This document shows, piece after piece, positions 41,433 to 52,900 of a stretch of 64,000 nt of DNA; positions within the stretch are counted from its first letter, which is position 1; each line of letters begins with the position of its first letter. The stretch covers positions 12,865,409-12,929,408 of the forward strand of contig QVOM02000126.1 in the NCBI GenBank assembly GCA_003586115.2, read 5' to 3'. A program made the translations under genes and the position numbers. The notes beneath the pieces were generated by a model. It did not search any database and was not told the DNA's origin. It saw nothing but the letters and a program-made list of their open reading frames with translations. The stretch comes from Salvator merianae. Lineage: Eukaryota; Chordata; Lepidosauria; Squamata; Teiidae.

Positions 41433-42334
41433 TAATCCAAATTGCCTCTAGGTAGGACAAGAGAGGGTGACTTGTCTAACATTCACAGTAAGCGTGACCC
41501 TCTTTCGGTTCCTCTCCCCAAGCATCCATTATGAAGGCATGAAAAAAGTCTTTAAAAAATGAAGAAATGCTTCATTTCCGAGAGACATCATTACCACTAA
41601 AGAAGTGTGATGCTTTTGATGCAGCCTGGGCCAACCTGTCAAGACTACAGCTCCCATCTGTCAGTACCCTGAAAGCGTGGTCCACTGTGCTTCCATCTTT
41701 GTTCCTTCTGCAAACCAGCCATCCATTCATTACAGATGCTGCATTTCCTCTCTGTTGCGGTTAATTCTTGAATGCCGATAAGGGGCTGCTGGGAACTGCT
41801 AGATGTTTTGGGAATCAGTCGTGTTGTAAGGCTTGGACGGACTATGGGAACTGGGTAGAAAAGGTGGGAGAAGTCTGATATACTTCGAGCAGCACTGTGT
41901 TCTTTGTGATCTTTTTTCTAATAAAGCTGGAAGCATGGCTGAATGCTGGGAGTTCTCCTTCAGGAACATCTGGGGAGCTGCAGTGGAGTAGCTCTGCTCT
42001 AGAGGCAAGACTTGGTACCTATCATTGGCAAGTGTCATGAAAAACAGAGGGGGCACCCATATATCCAAACGCTAACAAGGACCTGAGTACATGGGTGACT
42101 GTCCTCCCTTGGGAAACTAGCATAGGCAGAATGGGCTCCTTCTCTTAACCAGAAATTGCAAGAAGACCACTCACAAAGCAAGGACTCCTTTCCCTTTCTG
42201 ACCATCGGTTAACTGTGATCGACACTTATGTTTGAAGGAACCTACATTCACCAGAGATATAGTTCTACTTATTAAGATTCTTCCCCTTCCCCAAACTTGA
42301 AAGAGGTTTGTCCCTAGAACCTAATTCTTCTCAA

Positions 42335-42624
42335 GAAGAAGAACTTGGTTTTTATACCCCGCTTTTCTCGGCCGAAGCTGACTCAAAGCAGCTTACAAGG
42401 TTATTTTTTTGCCCGAAGGCTTACATCTGTCTATCTTCCGCATCACACAATGTGATGCTCCCTATTTTATCTACTTGCAATTACTTGCTTTTGAACAGCT
42501 AGGTTGGCTGGAGCTAGAGGCCAGTAGAGGGCACTCATCCCCTCTACACGGCAGACAGGGGCCTTGAACTCTGATCCTCTAATTGAAAGATCAGTGCCTT
42601 AGCCTTCTGCGCCACCGTGCCTCC
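42335..42624 (-). mobile_element. tRNA-derived SINE, copy 3
   Basis: Same family, antisense, full length with both promoter boxes. Its tail borders (GAA)n on the + strand. It lies between the two genes, downstream of ERO1A. Confidence 0.85.
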
Positions 42625-43354
42625 TTTTAAGACTCCCCCATTGGCTTTGGCACTCTTTGGCCTTTCAGATACTGCTGAACGAAAACTCCCATGATTCTTT
42701 GCAACTGAGCAAAGCAGCTGAGGTTCACAGAAACTGTCCTTCATCAACATCTGGGCAGCCCTCTTTTGACCACCCCTGTTGTACTGGCATACATATGTTG
42801 TTTAGGAACCCTTCTGAGGGGAAAGAAAAATGAAAAGTGGGAGGAAGAACCTAATAATTGTAACTACTATATTTAAGATCAGCTTTGCACAGGAGAGGCC
42901 CCAGAATTGGGATTACCCATTCCGGAAAACAGTTTACAAAGCTAAGCATGAAGGGTCCTCTCCGCTTAGTATAATCGCCACAGAAAGAAAATACCACCAG
43001 AAAATAAATTAATTCCTTTAAATGAGGTAGCTGCACCTCCATAATAAGACAATTGCCAGGAAAGCAGAGGGTCATAAGATCTGGTCCCTGCTGCTCTCCT
43101 GTAGGAGAATTTGGTAACCATTTCTCTATCCCTGGAAAGTAGCTCCCTGGAAGCACCCATTTAGTCCTACGCTTTCATGATAGAAGCGTCCTCTTATCTC
43201 CAGCAATTCTGGAGACTATTCAAACCTTCCATCTCCTTAGAGCAGAGTTGAAGAACCCATGTTTTGTCAGAGGCCATTTCAGCCCCAACACACATAATCC
43301 CTGAGCAATAAATATGGTGGCTGGCATGGACATTGGCGTCAACCCTGGCTTGGG

Positions 43355-43360
43355 TTTAAT
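43355..43360 (-). terminator. Candidate ERO1A poly(A) signal
   Basis: ATTAAA on the - strand about 510 nt after the ERO1A stop. No canonical AATAAA lies close by on this strand; the next ones are at about 40815 and 39614, the latter near the GPR137C end. The true 3' end is uncertain. Confidence 0.3.
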
Positions 43361-43867
43361 TGGCATTTGGGTGCTGTGCGCTTTCTTTTCAAAGACAACT
43401 ATGGAATCTCCATGCAGTGGTGCAAGGGGCTGCAGCTTCATGAAATGGTCCAGAGGTGGCCCAGCTCCTGCACCCCCAGAACACAGGTAAGTCAAGTGGC
43501 ACCTGACGGCAAACATCACAGAGTCTTAAGCAGCAACATAACTTGCAGGTTACTTAACAGAGAAGGCAGAGTTGATCTGTAGAGGACAACCACACAGGGC
43601 GATCTGCAGGGGTGCTAGTGAAACCAACGAGCCGAAAATAAGCACCCACCCATCCTTGTCACAGAGGATCAGGCTGGTTTCAGAGTTTCCGTAACCACAG
43701 AAACAGCAGAGGACTTGTCAGCTGCACAGCATGGCTGGTTTTTAAGTTGCTGTGCTGGCCTCATTTCTTGGGAAGCTTGGGTCCAAGCTTTGCATAAAGG
43801 CGAGCTGAGTCTAGTTCTGTCAGGTGTCTGTGTAGAATAAGACCAACAGCCTTGATTGGGATCATCT

Positions 43868-43928
43868 TCACTGGAGAGGCCGTAAGAGGTTCCGGAAGTT
43901 TTCTAGTTCTTTAACACTTGTTGAAACC
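43868..43928 (-). CDS. ERO1A: ERO1A last coding exon and stop
   Basis: Encodes (R)[19 protein letters not shown] and TGA at 43868-43870. The human protein ends NLLQNIH, so only the last few residues differ. The acceptor is CAATGCAG|GGTTT. The 3' UTR continues to lower coordinates. Confidence 0.94.
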
Positions 43929-46900
43929 CTGCATTGGAAGACCAAGAGAAGACAGGCGTTAACAGGATGCTGTGAAGTTACTGGAGGCAGCGAGGTTTTG
44001 CATGTACTACATATTCATTGTTCTTGGAGACCATCTAGCTAGGTCCAATTCCTGGTTGACTGTGAATGCGACTAGAGGTAAGAAGAAGAAGAAGAACTTG
44101 GTTTTTATACCCCGCTTTTCTCGGCCGAAGCTGACTCAAAGCGGCTTACAAGGTTATTTGTCGCCCGAAGGCTTACGTCTGTCTGTCTTCTGCATCACAC
44201 AATGTGATGCTCCCTATTTATCTACTTGCAATTACTTGCTTTCGAACAGCTAGGTTGACTGGAGCTAGGTTGACTCCCCTCTACACGGCAGACAGGGGCC
44301 TTGAACTCTGATCCTCCTATTGAAAGATCAGTGCCTTAGCCTTCTGTGCCACTGTGCCTCATAAGCAGAGGGCATTCATGTCTTCACCAACCCCACCTTG
44401 ATAAGAAGGGATCAGCACTAAGCTGAGCTCTGTGGACACGATAGTAACTTGGAACTTCCTTTGATGAAGCAGCTAAAGTCTGCTGAACCAGTTCCACCGG
44501 TGAAGCGACATATGTTGGCTTGAAAACCCAAGAACTGGCCTTGAGATACAGCGCCATCTAATGGCAGCAAGTAATGCTTGACAGTGGTTCACTGAGCCAT
44601 GTTAATTGAAGACATAAACCCAACCACCTACGCCAATTGGCATAAACCCAACCCCCTCTGCATACCTGCAAATGTGCCTAGGGGTAAAGGTGATTTAATG
44701 CAGGTTTGTGACATGGAAGAAAATTTCTAAATATGGGACTTCACGCTTACCTTCCAAATGCATTGAAGAGAGCTACAATTTCCTGCCTTGTTAGGTGGAA
44801 TTTGGGAGAAGGCCCTTTCTCTGGCATGTTTTCTATCAGGCTTTCTGAAAATAGGATCTTCAGAGCTGTTCCCAGGCCCTGAGTCTGCAGAGAAACAGAA
44901 AGAAAAGGTGGATCAGGTCACCCTGAAGTCAGCAGCTGATCCTGAAGCCCTTCAGAACATTTCTGTTATTTGAAAATGCTTCATATACCCCGTTACATGA
45001 AATACTGGAGCAGATTACAGAAATGAAGTCCTGCCTAGTTTCATCACTTCAGTATTAAATCAGCATACAAATGCATTCAAACAGAATCAAGAAAAAATCA
45101 TTTAAAAATATTACAGCTGAGAGCATACTTCCTCCAAAGGCTCAAGTCATAGGCTGCCTCCAGACTGTGAAAGGAAAATGCAGGACCTTGTCTGGAACTT
45201 GCAGTTGTCTCTCACCGCCCGTGCCAGACGGCAGGGCAAAATCATGGGGCCAGCTTGCGCCCTTATCCTGTCTGCAGCTTCCTCCTGTGATGCATCCGAT
45301 GACAAAAATAGCCAGAACTGCACAAGTGCCCTTCCCTACCCCTGTACTTGCACAGTGGGTATTCTCAGCCATGCATCGCCCCCACGCTTGCACAGTGGGT
45401 ATTTCCAACATGAAAACCCCCAGAAGCAAGCTCTCAGAGAATGTACAAAATATTGCCATGCAGGAACACCCAGGTTCAGTGTTCTTTTTCCTGCAGTAGG
45501 GATATCCCAGGATTCTGCCTCTATATCCCCGGACTATGTTGGGATTGCCACAGATACGTGAGACAATCCCAATATAGTGCCAGGATAATCCTGGATTTTT
45601 ATACCCAGTCTGGATGCAGCCATAGAATTGGGAAGTTGGAAAGGCCTATTTAGGCTCCTGAGTCAAATTCTCCTGCTTCGTGCAACAATCCAAATCAAAC
45701 CATTTCCAACCAATGCTTGTCCACTCTCTGCTTGAATACATCCAGTTAACCAGCTAACAAAAGTGCCTCCCGAATCGCCAAAGGAAGGCCATTCTATAGA
45801 GCAGGGGTACCCATCTGTGACCCTCACCACATCCTTGAACTACTGCTCCCATCATTCCATGCTGGGGTTGGCACAGAATGATGGGAGTTGTAGTTCAGGA
45901 ATATCTGGGAGGCTTCCGTTGGGCATGCCACCATAAACACATCAGGAGGGCAGTGAGAGATGGCGCTTTCCAGCAGTTGGTTTTATGGCAGTTTGTGGGG
46001 CTACAGAGGAACCAGCTACTTTCAAGTTCCCCAAGCACAAGGCCCACTTACACTTGGCGTTTTAAGTCAGGCTTGTCTTTGTGTGTGCAAGTTTTCAGAA
46101 AGCAAAAAAGTACCACAAGCCATCTCTGCTATGCCATTCCAACAGGGGGGTCAGCTAGCAGACCTTTTAAGTTCCCAATAGTTCCCACCTGCCTCTGAGC
46201 AACGATCCTAAGGCGAACGGAACATTCAAGCAAGACAATGAGAAATCCTTAGCAGGGGAAATTCAGGGTGATAGGGACCTATGGAGTTCCTTACTTGTAG
46301 CTTCCCCCAAAGGCGGCATTTAAGGCATCCTACACAGTCCATAATCCTTGAAATATTCTTAAAATGAAGCCTGAATTCCTCCTGAGGAGAAGAAGAAAAA
46401 TATGAAATAAAACACTTCACGTGAAAACGGGCCACTGGTTTGGTTTTTTCTCTCCATCCTGTTGCTCTCCATCCTGTTGCTAAAAGTCTAGGCTGGTGGG
46501 TTCAAATAAATACTGTATGCAAACATTCAGCAATTTCACCGTATAACCGTCTCTCGTCCCTCTATCATTAACTTTCAGGGTGTTTTTCTAATGCACGGCT
46601 TCACAATATTGATTATTAACAATTATAATGAAACTTTATTACATTATATTTGCATACAGCTATATTGTTAAATACAACGGAAAAATCTGAACACCTTGAC
46701 TAGAAAGCAATGGTATGACTGGATACTTAATAAATCTCCTATCCCTGCCATGAACTCTGTTTGACCTCTCTCCACAGGTGGGAAGACTATTGGCGGGAAA
46801 CAGCTGTTGCCGGGCAGACTTTGTGATATCACTAGGCAGATCTTCCATTTAGGCGGGAAAATCTGCCCCACTGATTGGTCGATATATACTGTGTGAATAT

Positions 46901-49900
46901 ATAAATAGAGAGCCTGTACAGGGCAAGGCTCTCTCAGTGTAAACAAGCGGCTGGTGCATTAATTTGCTGTTCAGTAAACCCTTGGGTTTTTTCAAGGGTG
47001 GTCCCTTTTATTCAGTATTTGCCAGCTTCACATCTCCTACTAAATGAGTACCATTAGCTGCACAAAAACAAGCCATGGGGAAGATGAAAAAAAACACTAG
47101 ATAATTATTTGAAAATTTGAGTTATCAGTAATAGTGTCACTTCCGAAGTAGAAAGATTTGAGTATTCTGCAAAACCTTTCTCTCGTTGGGGGGGTGTTCT
47201 GATTCCAAAGCAAGTCAAGTAATATAATATTCTATTTCTTCTCACCGCGACAGACTTTCGACAACTGAGGGAATTAAAATGACAGGGGTTAAGGGGACAG
47301 GAAGGACTTTGCTATTCTTCATATGCAATTTATCTGCAAATAGCAGAGACAGGTTTTCATTCTTTTTGTTCTGCCCTGTACTGCTAATTTTGAATAACAA
47401 ACTATAATATTTTTTTAAAAAGCAAGAGAAGGTCCCTTGTCCACTGTTTCCCTGTTGCTTCCCATAGTTATAATTCCTGCCGAAGTCTCTGTTCGTTCTC
47501 CAGTTACTTGTCTCTAGATCTGTGTTGCTGAACCCTAAGATCAAAATGGCTAACACCCAGCCTCAGACCCATCTCTAAGCCACCGTGAGGGTGCTTTTTT
47601 AACACTGCACTGCCTGGTTAAAAATGTTGCTTTTTATCATAACCAAATCTATTTCAATGCATGAATGAATAGATGACCTGTTGGTTTTGTTTTTGTATTC
47701 TTGTGGTCTGAGACTGCAATAAATCTTGACTGGTTTGTGGTCTGAGACTACAATAAATCTTGACTGACAAAGCCAGACAAATATTTTTTTTAAAAAAAAT
47801 GGCCAGCACCCTAACACAGTACAGTGTTTACTTTTCGGGAGGTTTTGCACAGAATTGCACCTTAACAATGTCCTGCCTGCATTAGCTCTATCTGTTCTGG
47901 GCATCACTTCATTTTAGCTGCCTTGTCCTCCAGCCCCACCTCATGCCAACTACAGTGAGCACAAGACACTACTATGCATAATCTACTGCAGTGATTCCAG
48001 ACCTGGGGTACGCTTGTCCCCATGGGTACAAAGCAGAACATTCAGGGGTACATGCAAAAAATGAATAATGGTGGAAAAAGGCACTTACAGTTAACAACAT
48101 ATAAATTGCAGCAATTGTTATGAAGGGTATAATTTATGGAAATGGGCTACCAAGGGGTATGGAAGTGAAAAAAGTTTGAGGATCACTGATCTGCTATATT
48201 TAGTGGTGTCAGTTTTCATGGTGGTTGACAAAGAACAGCAATCTTATTATTTACTTAAAATATTTCTATTCTGCTTCCTGTTAAAAAAATATAATCTCAA
48301 AGAGGTTACAAAACACAAAAAAGCAGATAAAGCCATTAGATACATAAAGATGTTATTAAAATCAATAATGGGAAAAAGACATTTACTCTGGGAAGGCCTG
48401 AATAAAAAAAAACAGGTCTTCACTTGGCACCTGAAAGCCAGAAGGGGGGTGCCACCACAGAGAAGGCCCAACTGCAGGTGGCCACAAGATGGCATTCAGT
48501 GTCTCACTGTAATTAGCGCTATATTGTCTATTCATAGTTTCTCGCTATAATTAGCACCACCTGTTTCCACACTGGTACCCCTTGTCTAGCCTTCCAGTTG
48601 TTGCTGAACTCCCATGAGCCTAAGCCAGACCATTCGACAGCAAGCAATTGTGCTAGTCATAGCTTAACATCAGGACAGTTACAGTTTGGCTACCCCTTCC
48701 TTTTCAACATGGCATGCCTTCCGGAAACACCCTTCCTAATCTGTACCGTATTACACTTTGCCTTTCCGTACAGCCCTACGTGAAATTTTAGTGCATGTCA
48801 AAATGGTATCTATTCATTCCCCGCAGAAGGTGAGCTCAGATGATTTTGTAGCTAATGACTTCCCTCTGTAGACAGCTGGAGCCCTCTAAAATGCAAATAC
48901 AAATAAATAAAAATAAAACTTCAGTCTTATCAGTTAGATGGGAGAGTTCATTGACAGAAGCCCCCCCAAATACACCGATTACAGACTATCCTGTACAAGC
49001 AGAGCCAAAAGGAGTTTAACAGAAGATTGCTTGAAGCAGAACTGGTACCTTTAATTTGGCAGCTTCTTTCTGGTTTCCAGCAAAAAGAGAGTTTTCGTTG
49101 AAGTGCAAAGGGAAAGACCTGAAAGTAATAATAATAATAATAATAATAATGATGATGGTGATAATGATAATGATGGTGCCTATTGTGGTCTGGAGGACAG
49201 AAGTAATACCTAAAGAACTCAAAAGCTCCTGAACATTAATAATTAAAAATATAAACCACCAATCCAGAAAACAATTCTCCTGCATACATGTACTATTACA
49301 AGAATATTCTTGAATCCAATATGAACAACAGCATATCCAACATTCACAACTCAGCTGAACTCACACGTCTTGTGACACCCTTGGTATCAAAGTGCAAGTG
49401 AAACCAGCAACAAACTCAGCAAAAAGATATCATTGCACAGGTCTACAAAAAAAAAAAAAAAAAAAATTCAGGTGCCAAGGTTTTTTGAATAGATTTAGGG
49501 TATTTTGAGGTGCCGAATTCAAAAATCCCATTACTTCTGCTGAACTGGTTCCGGTTTCGAGATAATGGACATCCATGAAAATAATGCATTCCCCCAATGC
49601 GACTTGTGTGTGATAACACATGCAATAGCTTTTGGTCTGTCTTTTGACTCTTTAACAGCGTCTTAGGTAATGAAATATCCCCTATAATTATTTTGTATTT
49701 CAATTTGTAGGCCTACAATGCTATAAAAGCGACTTTTTGAAGCACTGACATTAATAACAATTAATAACTAATTAATTACTTAACTATTAAATATCTCAGA
49801 AACTAGAGCCAATCTGGCAAAACCAAAGTCATATTCTTAATCAACACCATAAACGTAATATAAAACCATTCAGACATCATTGGCACCAAAATCACTGTAC

Positions 49901-52900
49901 ACCAGTGATGATAATAATGGGATGAGGATCTTTACAGAAAGATGTATGATCATAGATAGCACCTACACTGTGCTTTTTAAAAAAATACAGTCTATTAAAA
50001 TATACAAAGGTGGTGAGCAAAGTAATAGATAAAATCACTGCAATAACATTATAAAATCAGCACAATAAAACCAAAAAGGGGTCGGGGAATGGCTCCCCAC
50101 GGGGCAAGACGAAAGTGTTCACAACAAAGTTTCACTGGAATCGGCTGGCCCCCACCTCCTCCAAGCGCCAAGAAAGCCAACTAGGAGCACGGTGAGACAA
50201 GATTAGGGTTTACCCTGCTCTAGGGCAAAGCTGGCTAGGGGTGCCACCTTGCAAACTCAGCCCCCAGCCAGAGAGGTACAACCATTTCAAATGCTTCGGA
50301 AAGCATTCAAAATGATTTTTGGGTACCCCTAGATAGCATGCTTCTAGGACAGAGTTGCCAACCTTTCTGGCCCAGCAGGTAGATTTGAATTTTAAGGGCT
50401 TACTGTGGGAGTGACGACTTATGATTTGCTTCCCCACCCCCCCAAGGCAGAGAATGTGAGGTATACAAACTTTGCAGGCTCCAGGAAAACCCACAGCAAT
50501 ACCATGCTAGCCCCCCCTGTAGTTTAGAGTTTATTTGAAGTGCTGTCTGGTTGCTTTCATGATTAAATGAAGATTAGGAGTGCAATCAGACAGGGCTTTT
50601 AAAAGTCATCCCTTTAAGAAAAAGCGTCCCAACCCTAGAGGCACAAAAATATAATTTACGAGCAATTGTTCAAATGTGTGGTTGAGAGCCTACCTTATTT
50701 TGCTACATTGCAGCTTTCATTCGCTTTCAAGTCAGGCAACACCTATTTTGACTATCCTGACTACAGGTGCTACCCATTGATTGCTCATTTGGCAGGAGCC
50801 TTCCACCTCTTTGCTTATGTAGTTTCCAACTCAACTTAAAGAAAGTGATGCCTTCAGAACTATAAAATCCTGAATGGTTAGAAGGCAACCTTTTTGAGGC
50901 TTCAAGATGAGGTAAGGCAAGTGCAAGGCAAAAATGTCTGTCATTATAGATTCAAATCTGCCCAGAGGGCAACCACTTTAAGCGTGTCTGATGGCGCCCC
51001 ATGATTTTAAAAAACCTTACATCCAGAAAAATCAAAGAGACTATAATAAAATTTACTTACAGTACATAATATTATTTATGTTCTGTTGTGCAAGTATTTA
51101 TTGCATGCTTTGGAGTATGATTTTTCTACCCCTTCACCCCTATAAAAGCTACCCAAAGATGTTAATTGAACTGCACTTACTTGGTTAAATGGAGGATCTC
51201 CAGGAGGTGGGTCTTGGTTTCTTCATCTTGCCTTTTGTCCCCGGTAAATAACTGAAAGTCAGGGCGCACAAAGAAAGGCAGGACTTTGGACAGGGCCCGC
51301 AGCTCTATCAGATACAGGAAGTAGAGGTTCTTCAATCTCCTTGGGCCTTCGCCATGAGAAAGGATTTCATCGAATCGCTGCTGGAACTCAGTCACGTTGT
51401 GACCCCATTTCTCCTCTGCCCACGAGTCTTACGAAAGAAAAGATACTCCACGTCAAATGTTAAGACTAACCTTTAAGGCAGGTGGAACTAATGACTCGTC
51501 CTTCTTCTATATGCATTGGAATACATGAATAACAGACAGTGATAAATACACAGAGAGTCTCCAGCGTTTCCCCACAGTGGTGCAAAACAGAATGCCGGAT
51601 TTCCACAGTCTGCACTGGCACAACACTGGATCAATCCTCTGGAAACTTGCTGCTTTGCACCTTTTCCCTTTCGTTCCTTTTGTGCTCTGGACAATTGCTC
51701 CAGCACTGTGGTGGCACAGATCACACTGGATACAGTGCCAAGAATAATATGGCAACGCTTTTAAGAAACCGCAGGCTTTTCTAATTCTGGACCTTTAGTG
51801 GGAAAGGCTGGGAGAGGCCCAAGAGGTCAGCCCAATGGGATGCTAGCAGGATACTGGTGTTGATGTTGACATATAAAGCTCTAAATGACTTGGGCCCTGG
51901 TTATCTGAAGAAGGAGAAGGAGAAGGAGAAGGAGAAGGAGAAGGAGAAGGAGAAGGAGAAGGAGAAGGAGAAGGAGAAGGAGAAGGAGAAGGAGGAGGAG
52001 GAGGAGGAGGAGGAGGAGGAGGAGGACTAGTAGTAGTAGTAATAGTAGGTTTTTGGTACCCTGCTTTTCTCACCCTGAGGGGACTCAAACCACCTGACAA
52101 TCCTTCTGTTCTCTTCCCCACAACAGACACCCTGTGAGGTAGGTGGGGCCGTGGGAACTCAGCTCAGAGCTGTGACGAGCCCAAGATCACCCAGCCGGCT
52201 TCACGCAGAGTGCAGACTCGAACCGGGAGAGTTCCAGATAAGAGTCTGACACGCTAACCACAAGGCCAAACTGGCTCATCTGAAGGAGTGCCTCCTCCCA
52301 TATAGACCTGCCCATATAGATGGGGGCCTTCTTGTAGTCCTGTAGTTTCAGATGTGTGAGGGGCAGGGACACGCAAGAGGGTCTTTTCTATGGTGGCCCC
52401 CAGACTCTGGAACAGCCTTTCTCTTGACGTACACCAACTCTGTATGTCTTTCGACGCCTAGTTAAAACATTTCTCTTCACCCAGGCCTTTGATTCTTAGC
52501 TTCCTTTAAGTGTTGTCCTGCCAGAGAGGGTTATATTTTAATGTATGTTTTATATCATTTCATGGTTTTTATCTTTTTATTGTTGTGACCCACCCTGCTC
52601 AACTGCAGTCCTCCAGAAATTCCTGAACCTCAACTTCCAGTCTTCCAGTCCCAGCATTCCAAGGCAGTGATTCCTCAGAATTGTTGGAAATATTCATAGC
52701 ATTTCAGACAAATAGACTAAGAACAGAATGCTTAAGAAGGGCAAGTGGGAATGAGGCTAGCTTCTGATGTTTACGTTGGGATAACTATTGCCTGTTGGCC
52801 CTACACGGTAAGGTGAGGAAGGACTTCAGATAGATAGATAGAAGCATGCTCTAACGTTGCCTTTGGTAGCAACAGCTGAGGTGCCTGGATCGCATCTATC

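Larger units (their letters stand above)
39310..43350. other. Tail-to-tail intergenic region
   Basis: Lies between the probable ends of GPR137C and ERO1A. It holds a CR1-like LINE tandem (40260-40790), one copy of the unclassified repeat (40980-41432) and a tRNA SINE (42335-42624). The rest (39310-40260, 41450-42330, 42790-43350) shows no gene, only hAT-like scraps around 41940-42000 and 42640-42780. Confidence 0.6.
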
